Source: Sphingomonadales bacterium
GTDB taxonomy: Bacteria > Bacteroidota > Bacteroidia > UBA7662
Length of the DNA stretch: 5,779 nucleotides
NCBI GenBank assembly: GCA_016872225.1
Contig: VHAW01000104.1
Coordinates: 1 to 5,779 of the forward strand
Reading direction: 5' to 3'
The position numbers and the translations under genes are program-made. Below are positions 1 to 5,415 of this stretch, in pieces; positions within the stretch are counted from its first letter, which is position 1, and the number at the start of each line of letters is the position of its first letter. The notes beneath the pieces were generated by a model. The model was not told the origin of the DNA. It saw only the letters and a program-made list of their open reading frames with translations, and did no database searches.

Positions 1-284
1 CCGAATGGGTGCAGGGCCCCGCTGCCTTTAGGGCGGGGTATCAATGGTCATCCACACCGTTTGTGGATGGCTTGGTGGAACGACTATGGAATCAATCGCG
101 GAGACAGTTTACAGTGGGCGCTGGACGAAAAATGGGCTCTATGACCTTGGATGTTGCGGTCTATTGGACGGAGACTTCGGCCTCGGAGCAGATTTACCCC
201 ATGTCGGCCCCTGATCTTGGGCCGGTGTTGCGAAGTACCCGAACAGGGTTTGGGTTGATGTGCGGGGTCTATTATCGCCTTTGA
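1..284 (+). CDS. Outer-membrane beta-barrel protein, FadL/OmpP1-like, C-terminal fragment
   Basis: This is the last ~94 codons of a gene whose start lies left of the window. The frame is open from position 3 to the TGA at 282-284, and the GTG at position 9 is an internal codon, not a start. The fragment shows alternating polar and hydrophobic residues typical of amphipathic beta strands: RAGYQW, then a loop, then QFTVGAGRKMG and MTLDVAVYW. It ends in a final strand, GFGLMCGVYYRL. The order (R-A-G-Y strand, short loop ending in a basic residue, F-x-x-G-x-G strand, L-D-hydrophobic strand, last strand) resembles the C-terminus of the FadL/OmpP1/TodX family of outer-membrane channels for fatty acids and other hydrophobic compounds. 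Family assignment is by pattern only. Another Bacteroidota barrel family cannot be excluded, and the substrate is unknown. Confidence 0.55.
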   Translation, partial: EWVQGPAAFRAGYQWSSTPFVDGLVERLWNQSRRQFTVGAGRKMGSMTLDVAVYWTETSASEQIYPMSAPDLGPVLRSTRTGFGLMCGVYYRL

Positions 285-324
285 AGCGGGGCTCGCAAGG
301 CCTATTTTTGCAAATAAATTGAAA

Positions 325-354
325 CGGATCAAATCCGGGATCATTCATTTTTTT
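325..354 (+). terminator. Weak candidate terminator after the barrel gene
   Basis: A short inverted repeat, CGGAT (325-329), loop CAA, ATCCG (333-337), lies 41 bp after the barrel stop codon. It is followed ten bases later by seven T residues (348-354). The stem is only 5 bp and the T run is not directly adjacent, so this is a poor intrinsic terminator. It is listed because it is the only hairpin-plus-T arrangement I noticed in the gap. Confidence 0.25.
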
Positions 355-379
355 GTTCCTGATTTTTTCGAAATCTTTG
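352..379 (+). promoter_or_regulatory. Weak candidate Bacteroidota promoter for the etfB operon
   Basis: TTTG at 352-355 and AATCTTTG at 372-379 are separated by 16 bp. The second element differs from the Bacteroidota -7 consensus TAnnTTTG at one position, and the spacer is 1 bp below the usual 17-23 range. Transcription would begin around 385, giving a leader of about 30 nt before the etfB ATG at 418. The match is imperfect and could be chance in A/T-rich DNA. A promoter somewhere in 285-417 is nevertheless expected if the preceding gene is a separate unit. Confidence 0.3.
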
Positions 380-417
380 CAAAGCTGTATCCAACCCCTT
401 GATTTCAAATTAGCCCC

Positions 418-1161
418 ATGAACATATTGGTTTGCCTTAGCCAGGTCCCGGATACCACCACCAAGATTTCTTTTACGGCCGATAACAAGGAACTTAACAA
501 AGCAGGAGTTCAGTTCATTATCAACCCGTACGATGAGCTTGCCTTGACCAAGGCCTTGGAGCTGAACGAGGGAGGGGGTGGCGGTACGGTCGTCGTGGTG
601 CATGTGGGTGGTGCAGATGCTGAACCTGTGTTACGGAAGGCTTTGGCAATAGGTGCTGATCAGGCCGTTCGTATCAATGCCGTGCCGATGGATGCCCGGC
701 AGGTGGCTGGAGAAATTGCGCATTATGTTCGCAGCGCTTCGTTTGATCTTGTGCTGGCAGGACGGGAATCCATTGATTACAACGGCGGATTGGTGGGCGG
801 TATGCTCGCCGAGTACTTGGATTGGCCTTTGGTGAATGTGGCCACTGCTATCGAGGGTGGGGCAGGAGGCAGCATGGTGGTGTGCAGGGATATGGATGGG
901 GGCCGTGAAAAATTGGAGGTCAATCTGCCTGCGGTAATCACCTGCCAAAAGGAACTGACCGAGCCACGAATCCCCAACATGAGGGGCATCATGGCGGCCC
1001 GTACCAAGCCGCTTCAAGTCCTTTCTCCTCAGGGCGTTGCTGCCGACATGCAGCTGCTGGAACACGCCCTCCCTCCAAGCCGGCAGGCTTGTAAATTTTT
1101 CGAGATTCACCAAATGGATGAATTGGTCGAAGCCCTGCATCAGCAGGCCAAAGTATTGTAA
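418..1161 (+). CDS. etfB: Electron transfer flavoprotein, beta subunit
   Basis: This 247-residue protein is the normal length for EtfB. With EtfA it forms the soluble cytoplasmic heterodimer that accepts electrons from acyl-CoA dehydrogenases and related flavoenzymes and passes them to ETF:quinone oxidoreductase. Residues 155-175 match the ETF beta family signature in full: V-x-R, then D-G-G, E-x-L, and P-x-V-I-T. The INPYDE segment (35-40) and AGRESIDYNGGLVG (114-127) fall in the AMP-binding core. RIPNMRGIMAARTK (184-197) is the loop that in characterised ETFs recognises partner dehydrogenases. The PDTTTKI start and the MRGIMAARTK version of this loop are typical of Bacteroidota. The ATG at 418 gives the conserved N-terminus MNILVCLSQVPD. 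A five-glycine run (52-56) lies in a surface region. The gene leads a probable operon, with etfA starting 24 bp after its stop. Confidence 0.96.
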   Translation: MNILVCLSQVPDTTTKISFTADNKELNKAGVQFIINPYDELALTKALELNEGGGGGTVVVVHVGGADAEPVLRKALAIGADQAVRINAVPMDARQVAGEIAHYVRSASFDLVLAGRESIDYNGGLVGGMLAEYLDWPLVNVATAIEGGAGGSMVVCRDMDGGREKLEVNLPAVITCQKELTEPRIPNMRGIMAARTKPLQVLSPQGVAADMQLLEHALPPSRQACKFFEIHQMDELVEALHQQAKVL

Positions 1162-1185
1162 GGTCAAATTGAACGATATATTGTT

Positions 1186-2166
1186 ATGAAAATTTTGGTC
1201 TATGCTGAACAGCAGGATGGTCATCTCAAAAAGAGTGCTGTGGAAGCGGTTTCTTTTGCAAAGCAGAGCTTTGAATCTCTTGGAAATATAAACATTACGG
1301 TCTTGCTCGGCGGACAGGTGAACCAACAAGCTGCGGCTGATCTTGGTAAATACGGGGCAAACTCAGTGTGGATGCCTGCGCAGTCTACTTTGAATGCCTT
1401 CGAGGTGCACCTACATTCGGCTGCGATTCAACAAGCTTTGGTGGAAACCGAGGCGGAGGTTCTTGTGATGGCTCATACCTATTGCGGTAAATCCCTTGCG
1501 CCTCGTTTATCGGTTGCTTGGGATGCGGCATTGGCTGCTGGCGTCAATGGTCCGCCGGAATGTGCTGCCGACGGTTCGTGGAAGGTGCAACGCACCGTCT
1601 ATTCCAATAAGGGCATTGCGACTTATTCCGTATGGGGTGCTCGGCGGATTTTGACCTTCACTCCCAATGCACTCAAGCCGTCGGATGGTGCATCACCTTG
1701 TGCGGTGACGGCTTGGAATGTATCGCTTGATTCGGTTTCGGCCAGGACTCGCAATTTGGAGCTGCAGAAGGTTCAGGGTAAGATCCCTTTGACCGAAGCT
1801 GAAAGAGTAATCTCCGGTGGTCGAGGACTCAAAGGCCCTGAGCATTGGCACCTTATCGAGGATTTGGCAGAAGCGTGTGATGCGGCAACGGCTTGTTCTA
1901 AACCGGTTTCGGATATGCATTGGCGTTCCCATGATGAGCATGTGGGTCAAACCGGCATTACCATTAAGCCTGACCTATACATCGCGGTCGGGATATCTGG
2001 TGCCATTCAGCATCTTGCAGGGGTTAGTAGCTCCAAAACCATCGTGGCTATCAATACCGATCAGGATGCGCCTTTCTTCAAGGTTGCCGATTACGGTGTG
2101 GTCGGGGATGCTTTTGAGGTACTCCCCCAATTAACCCAAGCTATTCGCCGATTGCGAAAGGGTTAA
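1186..2166 (+). CDS. etfA: Electron transfer flavoprotein, alpha subunit
   Basis: This 326-residue protein is the FAD-binding partner of EtfB. The N-terminal domain (about 1-190) is the variable alpha/beta domain. The C-terminal domain binds FAD and is strongly conserved. SGGRGLKGPEHW (210-221) supplies the conserved Arg213 near the flavin. VGQTG (253-257) contains Thr256, and QHLAG contains His276; these correspond to the flavin-contacting Thr and His of characterised ETFs. Residues 264-290, from LYIAVGISGAIQH to VAIN, match the ETF alpha signature in full. DAPFFKVADYGVVGD (294-308) is the usual closing segment. The ATG at 1186 gives MKILVYAEQ, a normal EtfA start. It lies 24 bp after etfB and 18 bp before the nuclease-domain gene, with no clear promoter or terminator in either gap, so co-transcription is expected. 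No key residue is missing. Confidence 0.96.
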   Translation: MKILVYAEQQDGHLKKSAVEAVSFAKQSFESLGNINITVLLGGQVNQQAAADLGKYGANSVWMPAQSTLNAFEVHLHSAAIQQALVETEAEVLVMAHTYCGKSLAPRLSVAWDAALAAGVNGPPECAADGSWKVQRTVYSNKGIATYSVWGARRILTFTPNALKPSDGASPCAVTAWNVSLDSVSARTRNLELQKVQGKIPLTEAERVISGGRGLKGPEHWHLIEDLAEACDAATACSKPVSDMHWRSHDEHVGQTGITIKPDLYIAVGISGAIQHLAGVSSSKTIVAINTDQDAPFFKVADYGVVGDAFEVLPQLTQAIRRLRKG

Positions 2167-2184
2167 GACTTCGTATATTCGGAT

Positions 2185-2823
2185 ATGAAAAAGCTGGAGT
2201 TGGAATTGTTGGCTTTGTCCGAGAGTAACGCCTCCATCCATTCCTATGCGGTTGTTTTGGGAGAGAAGAAAGGCAAGCGTAAATTGCCCATTATCATTGG
2301 TTCTTTCGAAGCCCAGGCCATTGCCATAGAGCTTGAGAAAATGAAACCCGCCAGACCTTTAACACATGATTTGTTTGTGAGCCTTGCCAGGACCTTTGGG
2401 GTTGAGCTCAAGGAGGTATTGATCACGGATTTGAAGGAAGGAGTATATTTTGCAAACTTGGTTTGGGTAAGGCCGGAAGAACCCGGCAAGCAATGGGTTC
2501 AGGATGCCAGAACCAGCGATGCCCTTGCTCTGGCCGTAAGGTTTGCTTGCCCCATCTATACGGTCGAGACTGTCCTCTCGAAAGGGGGTATAGAACCGGA
2601 ACAGTGGGACGCTGCTTTTGAACCAAATTCCTCGACATCTTCAGTGCCTGAACAGATGGATTTATCCGGTGTAGATAAAGCTGAGAAAGGGACGGGCAAT
2701 CGTCTTTCGATTAAAGCCTTGGAGCAGGAACTTCAAGATGCCCTAAGACAAGAGAATTACGAGAAGGCCGCACGAATCCGCGATAAAATCGAACAACGTC
2801 GGCGGGATCGAGGCGGAGAATGA
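2185..2823 (+). CDS. Bifunctional nuclease (DUF151) domain protein with C-terminal UVR motif
   Basis: This 212-residue protein has two recognisable parts. Residues 1-135 form a bifunctional nuclease (BFN/DUF151) domain with its usual blocks: LPIIIGSFEAQAIAIEL (34-50), RPLTHDL (57-63), FGVELKEVLITDLKEGVYFANL (71-92, quoted here as the central strand pair) and DARTSDALALAVR (107-119). Family members from plants and Thermotoga have been linked to DNase/RNase activity, but the role in bacteria is unsettled. Residues about 140-175 are a Ser/Thr/Glu-rich linker that looks disordered. Residues 178-203 (ALEQELQDALRQENYEKAAR and on to KIEQ) match the UVR motif, the short helical hairpin by which UvrB and UvrC interact. 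Bacteroidota BFN proteins often carry this tail. It starts 18 bp after etfA and ends 37 bp before the nucleoside transporter, so it is probably in the same operon. The ATG at 2185 starts the first conserved strand, and there is no signal peptide, so it acts in the cytoplasm. Confidence 0.9.
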   Translation: MKKLELELLALSESNASIHSYAVVLGEKKGKRKLPIIIGSFEAQAIAIELEKMKPARPLTHDLFVSLARTFGVELKEVLITDLKEGVYFANLVWVRPEEPGKQWVQDARTSDALALAVRFACPIYTVETVLSKGGIEPEQWDAAFEPNSSTSSVPEQMDLSGVDKAEKGTGNRLSIKALEQELQDALRQENYEKAARIRDKIEQRRRDRGGE

Positions 2824-2833
2824 CCGCATTAAT

Positions 2834-2856
2834 CAAATAACTATCCCAAATAACTA
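2834..2856 (+). repeat. Two direct 10-bp repeats in the nupC leader
   Basis: CAAATAACTA occurs twice, at 2834-2843 and 2847-2856, separated by TCC (13-bp period). The second copy ends 4 bp before the transporter start codon, and the pair fills most of the 37-bp gap after the nuclease-domain gene. It is A/T-rich and should leave the ribosome-binding region unstructured. It could be a small protein-binding site or a chance duplication; the sequence does not decide. Confidence 0.6.
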
Positions 2857-2860
2857 AAAG

Positions 2861-4150
2861 ATGGCTGACTCTTACCGTGGTATTTTGGGTATGCTTTTCC
2901 TCATAGGAATCCTATGGTTAATGTCGGAAAACCGTAAGGCAATTCGATGGAAAACAGTAGGTATGGCCTTGGTTCTTCAGGTCTTGCTGGCCTTAATGGT
3001 GCACAAGGTTGCGTGGTTTCGCCAAATCTTTGAGTGGGTATCGGGATTTTTTGTGGTAGTGCTTGGTTTTACCAAAGCGGGATCGGTATTCCTGTTCGGA
3101 TCGCTGGTGGAGCGGGTGGATAGTTTTGGTTTCATATTTGTATTTCAAGTCCTTCCTAACATTATATTTTTTGCAGCGCTAAGCTCCCTTTTCTATTACC
3201 TTGGTTTGTTGCAGAAAATCGTTTGGGTTTTTGCATGGGTGATGCGCCGTGGAATGCGTTTGTCCGGCGCCGAGAGTTTATCGGCCTCGGCCAATATATT
3301 TTTGGGGCAGACTGAAGCCCCCTTGCTGGTAAGACCCTATATCGAGGGTATGACCCGCTCTGAATTGTTGGCGTTGATGGTCGGTGGGATGGCGACTATT
3401 GCAGGATCTGTGTTGGCTGCCTATGTGGGCTTTTTGGGGGGCACGGATCCTGAGCAGCAGCGGATGTTCGCGACGCATTTGCTTTGCGCTTCGATGATGG
3501 CTGCACCCGCCGGTATTCTAGCGGCCAAGATGCTCATTCCGGAAACAGGACAAATCAACGAAAAATTGGAATTGAACAGCGAGCAGTCGGGCAGTAATGT
3601 CCTGGAGGCGATTGCCAACGGAACCACGGACGGACTCAAGTTGGCAGTGAATGTGGGAGCTATGCTTTTGGTTTTCACCGCTTTGATGGCGATGGCCAAT
3701 TATATCTTGCAATTCGGAATAGGGGAATGGACCGGCCTGAACGAAAGGATCGCGGCTTCCACAGGGGGAAGGCAAACGGCATTGACTATGCAGTATTTGA
3801 TGGGGACGGCCTTTGCGCCTTTGGCATGGTTATTGGGTATCGCTTCTTCAGACATTTTGCTTATTGGACAACTGTTGGGGGAGAAAAGTATAATGAATGA
3901 ATTTTTTGCTTACACAACCTTGACTCAATTTAAGTTAAGTGGCGTGCTTCAGGATCCTCGTTCGGTGATCATCGCCACCTACGCGCTTTGTGGTTTCGCA
4001 AATTTTGCTTCGATCGGCATTCAGATCGGAGGGATTGGCGCCCTGGCTCCGGGGCGCAGAGCCTTGCTTTCTCAATTGGGCCTCAAGGCTTTGTTGGGAG
4101 GAACGGTGGCCTCGTTGCTCAATGCCGCCTTGGCGGGAATGCTTGTTTAA
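2861..4150 (+). CDS. nupC: Concentrative nucleoside transporter, CNT/NupC family
   Basis: This 429-residue inner-membrane protein imports nucleosides by cation symport. Its length is slightly above the ~400-418 residues of well-studied bacterial CNTs. Hydrophobic segments lie at roughly 7-20, 32-47, 57-80, 88-113, 117-127, 170-190, 205-222, 262-284, 308-329, 365-390 and 402-428. Diagnostic motifs are GAESLSASANIFLGQTEAPL (136-155), GEKSIMNEFFAY (340-351, the family GxKxxxNEFxA motif) and CGFANFASIG (377-386). By alignment to Vibrio cholerae CNT from memory, nucleobase contacts are Gln150, Thr151 and Glu152, ribose contacts are Glu347, Asn381 and Ser384, and Asn145 is a cation ligand. All are present, so the protein should be functional. 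A polar stretch at 229-250 is a soluble loop. The start codon follows two direct repeats; translation from it gives a short N-terminus leading straight into the first membrane segment. It is probably the last gene of the etf operon. Confidence 0.93.
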   Translation: MADSYRGILGMLFLIGILWLMSENRKAIRWKTVGMALVLQVLLALMVHKVAWFRQIFEWVSGFFVVVLGFTKAGSVFLFGSLVERVDSFGFIFVFQVLPNIIFFAALSSLFYYLGLLQKIVWVFAWVMRRGMRLSGAESLSASANIFLGQTEAPLLVRPYIEGMTRSELLALMVGGMATIAGSVLAAYVGFLGGTDPEQQRMFATHLLCASMMAAPAGILAAKMLIPETGQINEKLELNSEQSGSNVLEAIANGTTDGLKLAVNVGAMLLVFTALMAMANYILQFGIGEWTGLNERIAASTGGRQTALTMQYLMGTAFAPLAWLLGIASSDILLIGQLLGEKSIMNEFFAYTTLTQFKLSGVLQDPRSVIIATYALCGFANFASIGIQIGGIGALAPGRRALLSQLGLKALLGGTVASLLNAALAGMLV

Positions 4151-4160
4151 ACTTCTCAAC

Positions 4161-4175
4161 AGAACTCTGAGTTCT
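4161..4175 (+). terminator. Small hairpin after nupC, possible weak terminator
   Basis: AGAACT (4161-4166), loop CTG, AGTTCT (4170-4175) is a perfect 6-bp inverted repeat 11 bp after the nupC stop. It is followed by TTGG rather than a T run, so intrinsic termination would be weak. It marks the likely end of the operon only in combination with the change in gene type that follows. Confidence 0.25.
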
Positions 4176-4256
4176 TTGGTCGGTCTTTGGACAGATTATT
4201 AAAATAGGCACTTTTACTTAAGTTATTTTGGGATGTTGTATATAAATGGAAAAGTT

Positions 4257-5204
4257 ATGGAGAATATTATTCGGACTTGTTTTGTTATAGGGCTGATTTC
4301 CTTGGGCGGTGGTTTGCATGCCCAGGATGGGGCAGGTCAATTCCTTGGATCTCCTGTTTCTGTCCGTGAAATCGGGCTTCCCAAAGAAATTCCGGCGCGC
4401 ATGGATTTTCATGTAGTGGTGAATGCGCCGTACAGCGTGCAGATTCAAGATCGTTTGCGGGAGGAGGATCCATCTTCTAAGGAGCCAGCGCCACATTGGC
4501 AGGGATTGGAGGCGGATATGGTAAGGACTTTTGTACGCTGGATGCAACGTGATAAACAGATTCGCCTGGACTTTGATCCGATCTTTCATCGCGATACTGC
4601 CTCGCTTCGTGCGGCGATGCTGGCAGATCCTTCGCAGTCCGCTGGGGTATTGGTCGGGGATGGGGGTTTGGAGCCCCTTAAGGATAGTGCATGGCTCCCT
4701 TCCTTGCCTTGGTTGCGGTCCGGAGTAGTCCTGCTCGCGCCTTTCTCTGATCGGACGGCATGGGGTAATTGGAAAGCCATGACCCAAGGCTTGGATGATC
4801 GAAATTTGGTCTTGCATCAATCGCCTATGACGGCAGCCTGGGAAAAGGAGTGGAACAAGATGATTTCTTCACGATGTCGAACTGATAGGGTTTCGGACGA
4901 GTCCATGTTATGGAAAGCCCTTGGTAAGAAAAGCGGAATAACTTACGCCATCATGGATGCGGGAACGGCATCCGCTTTTTTGAGGCAGGGAGATTTCTCG
5001 GGTTGGCGGGTACGAATTCCTGGGGGTTCCTCTCCATCTGTACGGTATTTGGTTTTCCCTAGAGGTTCGCTGCTAAGGATGTATTGGGAAGAGTTCTTGT
5101 TCAGCGGTTGGGGTTGGCTGAACTCCCAAGAATTTCAGGCCTTGATGGATAAGCACCTTCATGCCGGTGCCCACTCCGTTATAAAACCCTATCCAGGACA
5201 ATAG
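4257..5204 (+). CDS. Exported protein resembling a periplasmic solute-binding protein
   Basis: This is a 315-residue protein. Residues 1-22 form a signal peptide: a short N-region with one Arg, a hydrophobic core FVIGLISLGGG, and a likely cut after LHA before QDG. The mature part shows weak features of the type-2 periplasmic binding fold (SBP_bac_3-like). These are a Y-S-V-Q-rich early strand and GLEADMVRTFVRWM (83-96), resembling the G-x-x-x-D-hydrophobic helix that follows the first ligand strands. Also present are GVLVGDGG (130-137), SLPWLRSGVVLLAP (149-162, like the 'S-x-P-Y ... v-l' hinge strand), GITYAIMDAGTASAFL (227-242, like the second crossover) and RYLVFPRGSLL (263-273). No permease, ATPase or lytic transglycosylase domain is nearby, so the ligand and role are unknown. 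I chose the ATG at 4257 because an A-rich leader precedes it and it gives a compact signal peptide. An in-frame ATG at 4233 would add eight residues. It lies 106 bp after nupC, so it may have its own promoter. Confidence 0.75.
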   Translation: MENIIRTCFVIGLISLGGGLHAQDGAGQFLGSPVSVREIGLPKEIPARMDFHVVVNAPYSVQIQDRLREEDPSSKEPAPHWQGLEADMVRTFVRWMQRDKQIRLDFDPIFHRDTASLRAAMLADPSQSAGVLVGDGGLEPLKDSAWLPSLPWLRSGVVLLAPFSDRTAWGNWKAMTQGLDDRNLVLHQSPMTAAWEKEWNKMISSRCRTDRVSDESMLWKALGKKSGITYAIMDAGTASAFLRQGDFSGWRVRIPGGSSPSVRYLVFPRGSLLRMYWEEFLFSGWGWLNSQEFQALMDKHLHAGAHSVIKPYPGQ

Positions 5205-5221
5205 AGGGCAAGGTCTATTTT
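5200..5221 (+). terminator. Weak candidate terminator overlapping the stop codon
   Basis: AATAGA (5200-5205) pairs with TCTATT (5214-5219) across an 8-base loop and is followed by two further T residues, giving a four-T end at 5218-5221. The stem includes the TAG stop of the exported-protein gene. It is A/U-rich and short, so the call is tentative. Confidence 0.25.
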
Positions 5222-5295
5222 GATTAGATTTTGTGAAAGCACTTGATTTGGCAACTCGTAAAGGCTGTTCAATTATATGAGAATTTTGGAATAAA

Positions 5296-5361
5296 TTTGA
5301 AAAAAAAATGAGAATTTTGGAATAAATTTGAAAAAAAAATGAGAATTTTGGAATAAATTTG
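5296..5361 (+). promoter_or_regulatory. Two upstream promoter copies within the repeat array
   Basis: TTTG 5296-5299 with TAAATTTG 5323-5330, and TTTG 5327-5330 with TAAATTTG 5354-5361, each have a 23-bp spacer. The TTTG that ends one -7 element also serves as the -33 element of the next, so the promoters overlap head to tail. Their transcripts would carry one or two extra repeat units in the leader. The TAAATTTG of the first unit (5292-5299) lacks a TTTG at suitable distance upstream. Confidence 0.5.
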
Positions 5362-5392
5362 AAAAAAAAATGGGAATTTTGGAATAAATTTG
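5358..5392 (+). promoter_or_regulatory. Promoter of the lipoprotein gene (gene-proximal copy)
   Basis: TTTG (5358-5361) and TAAATTTG (5385-5392) fit the Bacteroidota primary-sigma consensus TTTG then TAnnTTTG, with an exact -7 element and a 23-bp spacer at the long end of the usual 17-23 range. Transcription would start near 5397-5400, giving a leader of under 20 nt before the ATG at 5416. The spacer contains a nine-A run (5362-5370). Confidence 0.6.
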
Positions 5393-5415
5393 AAAACCTT
5401 AATTAAAAACTTTAT

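Larger units (their letters stand above)
5277..5396 (+). repeat. 31-bp tandem repeat, 3.9 copies
   Basis: Units begin at 5277, 5308, 5339 and 5370. The first three are identical. The fourth has one substitution (A to G at 5373) and stops after 27 bases. Each full unit reads ATGAGAATTTTGGAA, then TAAATTTG, then eight A residues; with the A of the next ATG this makes an uninterrupted nine-A run. The + strand has no cytosine anywhere in the block, and G+C is only 5 in 31 per unit, far below the flanking genes. The near-perfect identity points to recent expansion by slippage or to ongoing homogenisation. There are no unique spacers, so this is not a CRISPR array. The block lies wholly between two genes, ending 19 bp before the lipoprotein start, and carries promoter-like elements in every unit. 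Confidence 0.97.

Noticed and set aside
9..284. Complete small gene starting at GTG 9
   Set aside because: The frame is open to the left edge (Glu-Trp codons at 3-8), and the product begins in the middle of a beta-barrel pattern, so it is a truncated larger gene.
139..603. Open frame of 154 codons on the minus strand covering the barrel 3' end and the etfB start
   Set aside because: It overlaps two well-supported + strand genes, and its composition is typical of an antisense shadow.
631..1329. Long open frame of 232 codons on the minus strand
   Set aside because: It lies antisense across etfB and the start of etfA, both of which match their family signatures in full. The antisense translation shows no recognisable domain.
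4223..4230. TTATTTTG as a -7 promoter element for the exported-protein gene
   Set aside because: It differs from TAnnTTTG at the second base, and no TTTG lies 17-23 bp upstream; the nearest is 33 bp away. A promoter here is plausible but not supported.
4218..4820. Open frame of 200 codons on the minus strand
   Set aside because: It is antisense to the exported-protein gene, whose + strand frame has a signal peptide and coherent fold-like segments. The minus-strand product is rich in Pro, Arg, Gln and His with no domain pattern.
5277..5396. CRISPR array
   Set aside because: Repeats are directly adjacent with no unique spacers and lack palindromic structure; this is a simple tandem repeat.
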